The notes under the pieces: model-generated | Seen by the model: only the letters and a program-made list of their open reading frames with translations | The model's database searches: none | Told to the model about the DNA's origin: nothing | Made by a program: the position numbers and the translations under genes | Shown here: positions 28,995 to 37,961 of the stretch, piece by piece | Layout of the letters: each line of letters starts with the position of its first letter | How positions within the stretch are numbered: the stretch's first letter is position 1 | From: Sphaerisporangium sp039871875 | GTDB taxonomy: Bacteria; Actinomycetota; Actinomycetes; Streptosporangiales; Streptosporangiaceae | Reading direction: 5' to 3' | Assembly (NCBI RefSeq): GCF_039871875.1 | Contig: NZ_JBDPMD010000003.1 | Location: 248,001-312,000 of the forward strand | DNA length: 64,000 nucleotides

Positions 28995-29740
28995 GTGCCG
29001 CCCAAGGCCGACACCTCGAAGCCGAGTATCGCCCGCGTCTCCGACTACTTTCTGGGTGGCAAGGACAACGTCGCCGTCGATCGGGAGATCGCGGAGATGG
29101 TCTTCAAGATCACCCCGGACGCGCAGAAGGTGGGCCTCGCCAACCGCGGGGTCCTCCGCCGGGTGATCTCACCTCAGCGCCGAGGCGGGCATCAAGCAAT
29201 TCCCGGACATCGGCTCTGGCCTGCCCACCCAGGGCAACGTGCACGAGGTCGCGCAGGGCATCGCCCCAAAGGCGCGCGTCGTCCATGTCGACAACGATCC
29301 CATCGTGCTGGCGCGGGCGGGCCCTGCTCGCCACCAGCACCACGACCACGGTCATCCAGGCCGACCTGCGTGAACCCGAGAGGATCCTCGCGAACCCCTC
29401 GCTCCATGCCCTCATCAACAGGGACGAGCCCGTCGCCCTGCTGCTCTTCACGATTCTCCACCACCTCAACAACCACGAGGACCCGGCAGGCACCGCGTCC
29501 CGCTTCCGCGTCCAGCTCGCCGCCGGGGAGCTACCAGGCGATCTCCCACATCCACAACCCCGGCGCGGCGCACCCCGAGGTCGCCATAGAGGTCCTCGCG
29601 AGCGAGAAGATCTGCGACGAGAAACTCGGCACCGGCCGCTGGCGCACGCGCGACGAGATCCTGGCCTACTTCGGCGACCTCGACCTCCTCGTCCCCGGCC
29701 TGGTCCCCTGGCCGAGTGTCGCCCCGACCCGTCCGATCTC
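28995..29740 (+). pseudogene. actinobacterial SAM-dependent methyltransferase (DUF574-type), multiple frameshifts
   Basis: The GTG at 28995 follows AGGAGG. The reading frame changes three to four times. In order the frames give SIARVSDYFLGGKDN; AGIKQFPDIGSGLPTQGNVHE (SAM-binding region); VHVDNDPIVLARA; TTTVIQADLREPERIL; VALLLFTILHHL; and EKLGTGRWRTRDEILAYFGDLDLLVPGLV. Together these spell a full methyltransferase of the family common in Streptomyces, now inactive. The shifts are near 29168, 29325, 29528 and about 29715. Confidence 0.85.
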
Positions 29741-29894
29741 ATCCACCAGCACTCCACGTACCACACCCATCGTTGGCAGCCTCGCCCGCAAGTCCTTGCC
29801 CCCCACATGCAGAAGGGGGTCCGTGTTCCACCGGGTACGGGAATTGCTGCGCCGCGGCAGGTCCAGCAGGTCGACGACCCGGCCAAGCTCGACC

Positions 29895-30794
29895 GTGCCG
29901 TCGATCTGCCGCGCCAAGGCGCTCCGTGGGCAGCCCCCCGCCCATCCGGCGCAGGCGGTGTACCTCTCCGAACTCGGCACCGCGCTGCTCACCCGCTACG
30001 ACCGTTCCGGCGCCGAGGCCGACCTGGACGAGGCGGTCGCCACGCTCCGGCTGGCCGCCTCCACCGTCACCCACCGCTCCCATTGGCTGGAGTACGCGGG
30101 CAACGTTGGCACGGTCCTGCGCACCCGGTTCGAGCGGCGGGGATACCTGGCCGACCTCAACGAGGCCGTCCACACCGCGACGGGTCCTGAGCCGGAGGAG
30201 GCGGTGACTCTGGCGCAGGCCGCTGCAGGTGCTTCCCCGACCGGCCGCCCAGACCCTGCCCGCATCCTCGACGACCTCGCTGCCACACCCTGGCTGCGTT
30301 TCGCCCGATCCGGGAACCATGACGACCTGACCGGTGCCCTCACCGCCTCCCGCGACTCGGTCGCCGCCACGCCCGACGGCCACCCGGTGCTGGCCGTCCG
30401 TCCGTTCCAGTGGGAACTGTCGCTGCGTACCCGGTTCGAACAGACGGGCGCCGGCGCCCCGGACTCCCGCCTGCGGGCTGCCCGCGCCGCCGGCGGCCTG
30501 AACGCCCACCTGGCCGACGACTGGCCCTGCGCGGCCGACGCCTACCGCCAGGCCGTCGCCCTCGTACCACTGGTCGCGTGGCATGGCCTCATCCACCCCG
30601 ACCAGGAACGTCGGCTCGCCCACCACGACACCCTGGTCCGCGACGCCGCCGCCCACCCGCCACTCGCCGTGGAACTCCTGGAACAGGGGGGCGCCGTCCT
30701 GCGGTCCCACCAACTCGACCTACGCTCCGACCTGACCCTCCTCCACGAGTCTGCCCCTACCCTCGCCCCCCCGGCCCCGCTCACCCGTCCATGA
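29895..30794 (+). pseudogene. TPR-repeat protein fragment (CHAT-associated type)
   Basis: The frame shows tetratricopeptide-like units (LSELGTALLTRYDRSG, AGNVGTVLRTRFERRG, WLRFARSG) and ends in the AADAYRQAVALVPLVAW and LAVELLEQGGAVL segments that normally precede a CHAT peptidase domain. No start or N terminus is recognisable and the CHAT domain is missing, so it is a truncated gene. Its stop overlaps the next start as ATGA, so it may still be cotranslated with the NB-ARC gene. Confidence 0.6.
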
Positions 30795-33262
30795 CGGGCC
30801 TCATCCGCGTTTCGGGGTTTCCCGACCCCACCACCTTCCAGAGTCCCGGTGACCTCGGCCGCGCCCTCACTGAGGTCAGGCAGGGCGCGATGTTGAGCAT
30901 CCGGGACATCGAGCTGCTCACCGGCATCCCGGCCAGCACCCTGGGTGGCTACTTCGCGGGACGCCACCTACCCGCGCTGAAGTCGGGCAACCTGCCCAAG
31001 ATCCTCCGTGCGTGCGGGCTCCGCGACCTCACGGACATCGACCGGTGGCTGTCGGCCTTGGGCAGGTTGAGGCGCGGAGAGCCGAGCACACCGGCCAGCG
31101 ACGAGGGCCCGTCGTCGCCCTTACCACTCCCCGAGCAGGCCGATCTCGTCTCCACCCGGCCACCGATCGAACGGCTCCGCCAGGAGCCAGCGATCCGGGG
31201 ACGCGACAGCCTGCTCGCACTCCTCGGCCGCGGTCTCGGCCACGGGGCCCCGAGGAATGGCCACCGGGTGCACATCCTGCACGGCCTGGGCGGAGTGGGA
31301 AAGAGCACCATCGCTCTCGAACTCGCCCGGCGCTCGCTCAGGACGGGCGTCAGGACATGGTGGATCGCGGCGGACGGCAGCGCGGGCGTGGCCGGGGGGA
31401 TGCAGGCGCTCGCCGCCGACCTCGGAGCGGTACGGGAGGTCATGCGGGTGGGCAGCGCCCCTGACGTGGTCTGGCGGCTCCTCAACCTCTACCGCCGCCC
31501 TTGGCTGCTGATCATCGACAACGCCGACGACCCAGAACACGACCTCGCGCTCGACGGAGGCCCGGTGACCGACGCGCCAGGCTGGCTGCGTCCCGTCGAA
31601 GGCCGCTACGGAACGGTCCTCGTGACCAGCAGGCAGGGCGACCCGGCGATCTGGGGTTCGGCCCGCGGCTCGTGGGTCCGACTTCATCGCGTCGGCTCCC
31701 TGTCCGCGGCCGACGGAGGCCAGGTCCTGCACGAACTGGCCGGCACACGCGCGGGAACCCTACCCGAAGCAACCACGCTGGCCGAGCGCCTCGCCGGGTT
31801 GCCACTGGCGCTGCGCCTCGCCGGGAGCCACCTGAGTCAGGCCGCCCTGCTGCCCGCGACGCTCGCAGGGCCGGCCACCTACACGGAGTACGCCCGCGCC
31901 CTCGACGCGGGCATGCACGAGGAGGTGCTGGTCGGTGAACGACCGGCGGGGCGCGGGGCGCGGCAACTCGTCGGCCACACCTGGGAGCTTTCGCTCCAGT
32001 CACTCGACGCGCGGGGGGTGACGTACGCCCGGCCACTCCTGCGGCTCCTGTCGTGCCTGCGGCCGGCCCCGGTACCGTATGGGATCCTGCTGTACGTGGA
32101 AGAGCTCGCACAGTCGGCGCTCTTCCCCGCCATCACCGGCCGTGAGCTGCGGGACGCCTTGTCCGGGCTTGCGGGGGTTGGCCTCCTGGAGCTCATGCGC
32201 ACTCCGGATGCCGAAGACGACGTGGCCCACACCAGCACGATCCATCCGCTGGTCCGAGAGCTCGGCCTGAGACACCCAGACCTGCGCGATCACGTCAACG
32301 ACTACCTGGTCCTACTCACGTCCGTCCTCACCCGGATCGCCGAGAAGCTCAACCCGAGCGACCCGGCTTCGTGGAGCCACTGGCGGGTTCTGGCCGACCA
32401 CTGCATGAGTCCGCTCGACCTCCTTCGGCAATGCCCCTTCGCGCAGCCACCGTCTCAGGCGCTCCGCCCAGCCACGCTCGCCGCCCGCTATCTACGGGCA
32501 GCGGGCCGCCTCGCCCAGGCCGCCGGACGGTACGAGGATGCCCTGGCCGTCGGACGGACGATCTTCTCTCCCGACCATCCGGCCATCCTCACGCTGGACC
32601 ACGACCTCAACCGGGTCACCGCCGCCCTGGGGCGGCTCGAGCAGGCCGAGCGAGGGTTCAGGCGCGTTCTGGAAGCCCGGGTCCGCACGTTGGGGGACGA
32701 TCACCCCGACTCGTTGACGACCCGGCACTACCTGGCCAGGACTCTGCGCAACATTGGCCGCAGGGACGAGGCGGAGTCCCTGTTCGTAGACACGCTCCGC
32801 TCACGGGAACGGGTGCTCGGGCCGACCCACCCGCACACGTTGACCAGCAGAAACAACCTGGCCGACCTACGGCGGGCCCAGGGGCGCCTCGATGAGGCGC
32901 GACGACGACTGCGGGAGGTGCTGCGCGCCCGGCGTGAGTTCTTGGGTGACGACTACCCCGCCACCCTCATCACACGGCACTACCTGGCCAAGGTGGACCA
33001 GGACGCGGGCGACTTAGTGGCGGCCGACACCGAGTTGGCGGACCTGGCGCGCACCGCCGGGCGGGTACTCGGCCCCGAACACCCGCGGACGCTCGGCATC
33101 CTGCATTCACTGGCAGAGGTGAGGCAGAGCCTGGGCCACACGGTGGAAGCCGTCTCCCTGTTCCGGCAGGTCCTCGAGTCCCGGGTCCACGTCCTCGGTG
33201 AGGACCATCCCGCCACCGCCGCCACCAGGGCGCGTCTGGCAAGGCTTCAGCGATACGCGTGA
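30791..33262 (+). CDS. HTH-NB-ARC-TPR (STAND-type) regulatory protein
   Basis: An 823-residue protein. Residues about 10-85 resemble a Cro/C1-like helix-turn-helix (LTEVRQGAMLSIRDIELLTGIPASTLGGYF). An NB-ARC NTPase follows, with P-loop GLGGVGKST near 166, Walker B LLIIDNADD near 240 and GLPLALRLAGS. At least six TPR units of about 42 residues fill residues 555-820, each with the D-H-P-x-T/S-L phrase. Such proteins act as signal-dependent ATPase switches; a regulatory or immune role is inferred. The ATG overlaps the preceding stop (ATGA). The 3' end overlaps the end of the convergent kinase-like gene by 16 nt. Confidence 0.9.
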   Translation: MTGLIRVSGFPDPTTFQSPGDLGRALTEVRQGAMLSIRDIELLTGIPASTLGGYFAGRHLPALKSGNLPKILRACGLRDLTDIDRWLSALGRLRRGEPSTPASDEGPSSPLPLPEQADLVSTRPPIERLRQEPAIRGRDSLLALLGRGLGHGAPRNGHRVHILHGLGGVGKSTIALELARRSLRTGVRTWWIAADGSAGVAGGMQALAADLGAVREVMRVGSAPDVVWRLLNLYRRPWLLIIDNADDPEHDLALDGGPVTDAPGWLRPVEGRYGTVLVTSRQGDPAIWGSARGSWVRLHRVGSLSAADGGQVLHELAGTRAGTLPEATTLAERLAGLPLALRLAGSHLSQAALLPATLAGPATYTEYARALDAGMHEEVLVGERPAGRGARQLVGHTWELSLQSLDARGVTYARPLLRLLSCLRPAPVPYGILLYVEELAQSALFPAITGRELRDALSGLAGVGLLELMRTPDAEDDVAHTSTIHPLVRELGLRHPDLRDHVNDYLVLLTSVLTRIAEKLNPSDPASWSHWRVLADHCMSPLDLLRQCPFAQPPSQALRPATLAARYLRAAGRLAQAAGRYEDALAVGRTIFSPDHPAILTLDHDLNRVTAALGRLEQAERGFRRVLEARVRTLGDDHPDSLTTRHYLARTLRNIGRRDEAESLFVDTLRSRERVLGPTHPHTLTSRNNLADLRRAQGRLDEARRRLREVLRARREFLGDDYPATLITRHYLAKVDQDAGDLVAADTELADLARTAGRVLGPEHPRTLGILHSLAEVRQSLGHTVEAVSLFRQVLESRVHVLGEDHPATAATRARLARLQRYA

Positions 33263-34446
33263 CCGCGGTAAACCTGGTCGAGGTACGCCGCGGTGGCCCT
33301 CGCCGCCAGCGAATGGAACCATGGCCGATCTTCGGGAGGCGTCGACTTACGCGACATGAAGATCAGCGCGCACGCGATGAGCGACAGCATGCTCTGCTGA
33401 CGCCACTCGGTGGCCAGGCTGCTCTTCGCCAGCCACTTTTCGGCCGCCATGCGGATCCTGGTCACGAAGGCCGCCAGCCAGGACGGCAGCCGCTCAGCCG
33501 GGTCGGGGCGTCCGATGAGCACGTCCATCAGCACCTGCCGCTGGGAAGGGGACAGGTCGGGCAGAACCCGGACGACCACATTGAGCACGAAGTGCACCGG
33601 ATCACGGGTGAGAGGTGCGTCCGAGGAGTATTTCGCCAGGTCGATGAGGCGGTAGCCGGCCGGGTCGACGGTCGCTGCCACCGGAAGCAGGACGTTCTCG
33701 ACGTGCAGATCACCGTGGGCCCGCCCAAGGAACGGCGTGAACGGGCCGGCGGGATCGTCCAGCCGCCCTGACAACAAAGCGAACGGGTTCGGCGACAGTA
33801 CGCCGTCCAGCACGACGTCCGGCTCGGCCGGCGCCGCCGCCAGCGTCTGGAGCTTCGTACCGGGCCGGAGCTTGTCCACAAGCACGTGCCGCAGAAACTC
33901 AGAGGCGGTCATGTCCTCCGCGAAGGCGGCGGGATGAACGGCCCAGGCGTCGAGCACCGAATGCACGATCGTCTCGCACGCGGACGTGAACAGCTCGGGT
34001 GAGTCCTGCCCCGACCTGACCGCCTCCAGCAGGGTGCTGAGCATGATCGTTCTCTCCATCGCCGGCCCTGCGACCTCTTGGAAGACGATCCACCGGCCCT
34101 CGCCGACGGGCAGCGACTGGTGCGCGGTCCGCGCGAGGTGGGCCTCGGGGAAACCCTCAGGCGCCTGCTGGAAGGCCTCGACCTGGCGGCGGCGTTCGGA
34201 CAGCCCTGCCCTGTCTGCAGGAACGTGGTCGACCTTGAGGATCAGATTCCGGTACCCGGCCGAGTGCGCCTCACGCACCACCGCCACCTGCGCGGTCGAT
34301 CTGCCGTTCAGCAGCCAGCGGATCAGCTTGAAGGTATAGCCCTCCATCTCGGCCCACTGCGACAGGACGGAGGCGGCGGCAGGTCCGAGTCCGGCAGCGA
34401 GTTCGCCGCTCACCATACGAGGGTCAGCTGGCGGATGATGGTCCAC
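33247..34446 (-). CDS. phosphotransferase/kinase-like protein, paralogue of the 39504-41324 gene
   Basis: A 399-residue protein from GTG 34446 behind GGGAGG. The catalytic loop GRAHGDLHVEN and a metal-binding Asp in RLIDLAKY match the aminoglycoside-phosphotransferase/choline-kinase fold. It shares with the second copy the start SGELAAGLGPAAASVLSQWA, the phrase PLTRDPVHF, and WRQQSMLSLIACALIF. It might instead be one of the kinase-like domains described in bacterial ternary conflict systems; I cannot confirm that. It is divergent from the isoprenoid operon across 135 bp and probably shares a promoter region with it. Confidence 0.8.
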   Translation of the reverse strand: MDHHPPADPRMVSGELAAGLGPAAASVLSQWAEMEGYTFKLIRWLLNGRSTAQVAVVREAHSAGYRNLILKVDHVPADRAGLSERRRQVEAFQQAPEGFPEAHLARTAHQSLPVGEGRWIVFQEVAGPAMERTIMLSTLLEAVRSGQDSPELFTSACETIVHSVLDAWAVHPAAFAEDMTASEFLRHVLVDKLRPGTKLQTLAAAPAEPDVVLDGVLSPNPFALLSGRLDDPAGPFTPFLGRAHGDLHVENVLLPVAATVDPAGYRLIDLAKYSSDAPLTRDPVHFVLNVVVRVLPDLSPSQRQVLMDVLIGRPDPAERLPSWLAAFVTRIRMAAEKWLAKSSLATEWRQQSMLSLIACALIFMSRKSTPPEDRPWFHSLAARATAAYLDQVYRGHAYR

Positions 34447-34581
34447 TCACGGCCTCCCGACATAACAACCACTTGTACGACTTTGTACGGACATTTCCGT
34501 GTGCTGTTCCGCCGAAGTAGACGCACATCGTTTGCTGTCGGTTGACCGCCCGGGAAAGCCGGGTCCAAGCAGGTGGGAACG
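34447..34581. promoter_or_regulatory. divergent promoter region, kinase-like gene and isoprenoid operon
   Basis: This 135-bp gap contains a short repeat TTGTACG-AC-TTTGTACG near 34472-34490. The AT-richer start of the gap (ATAACAACCACTTGTAC) is the only such stretch nearby. Promoter function is inferred from the divergent gene arrangement. Confidence 0.4.
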
Positions 34582-35274
34582 ATGGATAACGGCGAACGTG
34601 CGGACCGGCCACCGCCACCGGGCTACGTCCGGTCCCCCGAATACGACCCGGACATGGAAGCGGTGCGATCGATCTGGACGGCCCCGCGGGTCATGGGGAT
34701 CGCCGGCGCACTGATCTTCCTCACGTATCTCACCCTGCCCGTCCTCACGGACGTGCGCGCCCGCGAGGGACGGATGGCCCGATCGGTGCTCGACGGCAAG
34801 GCTGAGAAGCGCTTCTTGCTCCGGTTGCTCGGCATGTCTACCGACAACGCCTGGAGCGGAGGGATCAGGAATCCCCTCGTCGTCGACGCCGCGTGCGCGC
34901 TGTCGTCGAGGCATCTGGCATTCGCGGGCATGCGCCCCGGCCACATCCAGTTCATGGGCGGGCTCATCGCCATCGCTCCACTGATGGCGGCCCCTGGTGA
35001 CCGGCGGACCGAGGAATGCGCGCGCTACTGGCGGTATGTCACCGCCGCGATGGCCCTGCTCCACTGCCGTCTGGCCGACGAGTCCACCGTGACCGCGTTC
35101 TGCACGGCCTACGTGTCGGCCTACGCCGGACCTACTCCCGAGGGCGGGCAGATGATCCGCGCCCTGGCCGCCCGCCATCCCGCGTACGTTACCGCCGCGC
35201 TGCCTCTGCTGTTTCCCACCTCCCGAACCGTCGCACAGACAGCCCTGAGGAATACACGATGCTCACAACACTGA
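34582..35274 (+). CDS. membrane-associated protein of unknown function
   Basis: A 230-residue protein, first gene of the isoprenoid/lipid operon. The ATG at 34582 follows AGGTGGG; an in-frame GTG at 34573 is possible. A hydrophobic helix (about residues 41-59, VMGIAGALIFLTYLTLPVL) is followed by a soluble region, with two weaker hydrophobic stretches near 125-137 and 205-215. No known motif is visible. It overlaps the polyprenyl synthase gene by 16 nt, so it is almost certainly cotranslated and may anchor or regulate the pathway. Confidence 0.7.
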   Translation: MDNGERADRPPPPGYVRSPEYDPDMEAVRSIWTAPRVMGIAGALIFLTYLTLPVLTDVRAREGRMARSVLDGKAEKRFLLRLLGMSTDNAWSGGIRNPLVVDAACALSSRHLAFAGMRPGHIQFMGGLIAIAPLMAAPGDRRTEECARYWRYVTAAMALLHCRLADESTVTAFCTAYVSAYAGPTPEGGQMIRALAARHPAYVTAALPLLFPTSRTVAQTALRNTRCSQH

Positions 35275-36305
35275 CCGCTCGTTTCGAGGCCTCGCTCACA
35301 GAGATCGACCGGCTCGCCCTCGCGGAGGTCACCCGGTGGCCGTGGGAGGACCTTCCCCCGATGGAAAAAATGCTCTGCACGCAACTCGCCCGCCCCGGCA
35401 AGCGGCTGCGACCTCTGCTGATGCTGGCGACGGCCGGCCTCCCAGCGGAGGGACTGCCCTGTCTGTATCCGGCGGCGGTCGCGGTTGAGTTGTTCCATCT
35501 CGCCTCCCTCATCCTCGACGACATCCAGGACAACGCCGAGCTCCGCCGCGGGGAGCGTGCCGTTCACACGACGTCCGGCACCAGCATGGCCATCAATCTG
35601 GCCGGGCTGCTGCGCACACTCTCCTACCACCCGGTCCATCGCGCGGAGAACCTTCCCGCGAGCGATCGACTCAAGATCCATCGACTGCTGGACACGGCCG
35701 CGACCCGGCTGTTCATGGGGCAGACAATCGACATCGGGTGGGATCTCGGCTGGTACCCGGAGCCGGCCCGCTTCCCGTACGAATCGATGATCGCGCACAA
35801 GACGGGCGGGTTGTTCGGGTGCGCGGCCCGTATCGGCGCCTTCCTGGCCGGCCGGGACGAACACGCGGCCGAGGGATTCGGTGCCCGGGCGGGCGCCTTA
35901 TACCAGATGAGCGACGACTACGATGACGTCTTCGCCGGCGATCCAGAACGGTCCGAGGACCTTCGTGAGGGCAAGTACACGTGGCCGCTGATCGAGTTAC
36001 GGTCCCGTCTTCAGCGGACCGCTCCGGCCACCGCCGCCGAAGTGACCCGCTGGCTACGGGAAGGCACACACCAGCGGGAGATCGTCGATCTCATGCGCGA
36101 CCATGGCGTCGACACCGGCTTGCGAAGACGCCTCGACGAGATGGCGCACCATTTGGTCATCGAGGCCCGCGAACTCACCGCGGGCCAGGACGGACGTACT
36201 TCGCCCTCTCCGTCCCCTCTGGAGATGTTCGCCCGCGTGATTGCCGGTTCCGCCACGCGATCGGGCGGGCAGTCCGCGGTGCCCACCATCGGGGTCGCGC
36301 CATGA
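35259..36305 (+). CDS. polyprenyl (geranylgeranyl-type) diphosphate synthase
   Basis: A 348-residue trans-isoprenyl diphosphate synthase. The first aspartate-rich motif is DDIQD at 87-91, followed by RRGERAVH. The second is DDYDD at 219-223. The GKRLRPLL motif is at 48-55, and MGQTIDI and KTGGLFG are also typical. It condenses isopentenyl diphosphate with an allylic diphosphate; the product length cannot be read with certainty. The ATG at 35259 follows TGAGGA. The stop overlaps the next ATG (ATGA), so it is coupled to the second isoprenoid-fold enzyme that may use its product. Confidence 0.92.
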   Translation: MLTTLTARFEASLTEIDRLALAEVTRWPWEDLPPMEKMLCTQLARPGKRLRPLLMLATAGLPAEGLPCLYPAAVAVELFHLASLILDDIQDNAELRRGERAVHTTSGTSMAINLAGLLRTLSYHPVHRAENLPASDRLKIHRLLDTAATRLFMGQTIDIGWDLGWYPEPARFPYESMIAHKTGGLFGCAARIGAFLAGRDEHAAEGFGARAGALYQMSDDYDDVFAGDPERSEDLREGKYTWPLIELRSRLQRTAPATAAEVTRWLREGTHQREIVDLMRDHGVDTGLRRRLDEMAHHLVIEARELTAGQDGRTSPSPSPLEMFARVIAGSATRSGGQSAVPTIGVAP

Positions 36306-37267
36306 CCGCCGAGACCACCTCCGACCTGTGGTCGTTTCGGGCGCAGGCGCGTGTTGTGAGGACCTCGGGCCCCTTCGCACGTCACTTCGTCCGGCACGCC
36401 GCGCGCCAGCCGTATCGCCGGGGCCTTCCGGTTCACGGGGAGACCTCTGGGATCCGCGTCAAAGCGCGCATCCGCGCCGCGCTCTACGACGCCGTCATCA
36501 ATCTGTTCCTGGACGGGTACACAGAGTTGGCCGGGCATCCACTGCGACGGGAGACCGGCCCTCTCATGATCCGCCTCAACCGGTTGATCAGTGCCTTCGA
36601 CGACGCATATGAACGGGGACTCACGGCAGGTGGGTCACTGCGGTTCGGTGCGGTCTTCGCGGAGGCACGTGTGCAGGAGCGGCTCGACGTTCTGGTCGGA
36701 TTCTTCGGACAGCATCCTGAGCGGTTCGCGGTCAGGGACTTCCTCATGGCGAGGATCTCCAGCCAGTACCACCGTTACGTCAAGATCACCACCGCTCCAC
36801 CGGCCAGCCGGTCATTCCAGGAGGACCTCGAAAGCGCGGTGCTGGACTCAGGCGGATTCGCCGAATGTTTCGCCCACGTCGTGGCCATCCTCCATGGGGC
36901 GCGAGCGTGTGAGCGGACCACCGAGCAGTTCGGGCACGTGGGGATCCTTGCCAAGCTCGCCGACGACGTGGTCGACTTCTGGGACGATCTGGCGGCAGGG
37001 CGGATCAACTTGCTGGCCAGCCTGATCAGAGAGCATCCGGACGAATATCAGCAGCTTACGGTAACAGCGCCGCAGCAGCGCCGGACGGGCATCGGATGGT
37101 GGCGCGCCACCTGCCCGGCGTCGTTCGAGCGGTTCACCGCCCTTGTCAGCGAGCACAAGGCGGCGGTCCTCGCGCCCTCACTGTCGCTTGCCTGCGACAT
37201 CATGCTCGTCCAGGTGAGACAGGGTGCCCCAATGCTACGCGGCGCACCGGCGGGCATCCGTGTCTGA
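36302..37267 (+). CDS. class I isoprenoid-fold enzyme (terpene synthase or prenyltransferase-like), uncharacterised
   Basis: A 321-residue, mostly helical protein. Two aspartate-rich motifs are visible: FDDAYE at 99-104 and L-A-D-D-V-V-D-F-W-D-D at 219-229, followed by GRINLL. The spacing fits the all-alpha class I isoprenoid synthase fold, but the sequence is not a canonical sesquiterpene cyclase (no NSE triad) or a phytoene synthase. It is coupled by ATGA to the polyprenyl synthase and overlaps the acyltransferase gene, so it probably acts on the polyprenyl diphosphate made next door. The reaction (cyclisation, head-to-head coupling or diphosphate removal) is unknown. Confidence 0.7.
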   Translation: MTAETTSDLWSFRAQARVVRTSGPFARHFVRHAARQPYRRGLPVHGETSGIRVKARIRAALYDAVINLFLDGYTELAGHPLRRETGPLMIRLNRLISAFDDAYERGLTAGGSLRFGAVFAEARVQERLDVLVGFFGQHPERFAVRDFLMARISSQYHRYVKITTAPPASRSFQEDLESAVLDSGGFAECFAHVVAILHGARACERTTEQFGHVGILAKLADDVVDFWDDLAAGRINLLASLIREHPDEYQQLTVTAPQQRRTGIGWWRATCPASFERFTALVSEHKAAVLAPSLSLACDIMLVQVRQGAPMLRGAPAGIRV

Positions 37268-37961
37268 TCCTCGACCGGCGATCAACCGGCTGCTGCAAAG
37301 GGTGTTCCCCGGGCCGCTGATCCGGCTGATGTTCCGGCCCGTGGTCGATGGGCGCGCCAACCTGCCCTCGTCCGGTCCGGGAACCGGTGAAGGGCTGATC
37401 ATCGCCTGCAATCACCTGTCCTTCCTCGATCCGGTGCTCGTCCAGCTGACCGTGCGGCACCCGATCGTGTTCCTGGCCAAGAGCGACTACTTCACGGGGT
37501 CATCCCGCCTGTTCCTCGGGGCGCTTCTCTCGGCCGCCGGCATGATCCCGGTGGACAGGCACGGCGGGGACGACGGGGAGAAGGCACTCGACGCCGCTGC
37601 CGCAGTGCTGGGACGCGGCGGGTTCGTCGGCATCTTTCCCGAGGGAACCCGTTCACGTGACGGACTGCTGCATCGTGGCCGGACCGGTGTCGGCCGTCTC
37701 CACCTGCGGACCGGCGCCGCGGTGGTACCCATTGCGCTGCTCAACACCGACGCGATCCTCCCCGCGGGCAGGATCGTCCCACGGCTGCGTCGCGCGCGCA
37801 TGCGATGCGGGGAACCCATGTTCTTCGAGGACCTTCCCGCGACATCGGACACCGCACGTGCGAGCCGCCTTGTCACCGACGCGGTGATGGGCCGCCTACA
37901 GGAACTTTGTGATCGCCCGTACGACGATACCTACGCCACCCGCTTCACTGGGACCGGCTGA
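37260..37961 (+). CDS. PlsC-type 1-acylglycerol-3-phosphate acyltransferase
   Basis: A 233-residue acyltransferase of the LPLAT family with the catalytic NHLSFLD (H52xxxxD57) and the phosphate-binding FPEGTRS at 126-132. It transfers an acyl group from acyl-CoA or acyl-ACP to a hydroxyl, usually on a glycerophosphate. The GTG at 37260 is favoured; GTG 37224 is an alternative. It overlaps the genes on both sides (TGATG with the acyl ligase). Placed between an isoprenoid enzyme and an acyl ligase, it may acylate a terpenoid-derived alcohol or build an unusual lipid; that is inference. Confidence 0.9.
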   Translation: MSDPRPAINRLLQRVFPGPLIRLMFRPVVDGRANLPSSGPGTGEGLIIACNHLSFLDPVLVQLTVRHPIVFLAKSDYFTGSSRLFLGALLSAAGMIPVDRHGGDDGEKALDAAAAVLGRGGFVGIFPEGTRSRDGLLHRGRTGVGRLHLRTGAAVVPIALLNTDAILPAGRIVPRLRRARMRCGEPMFFEDLPATSDTARASRLVTDAVMGRLQELCDRPYDDTYATRFTGTG

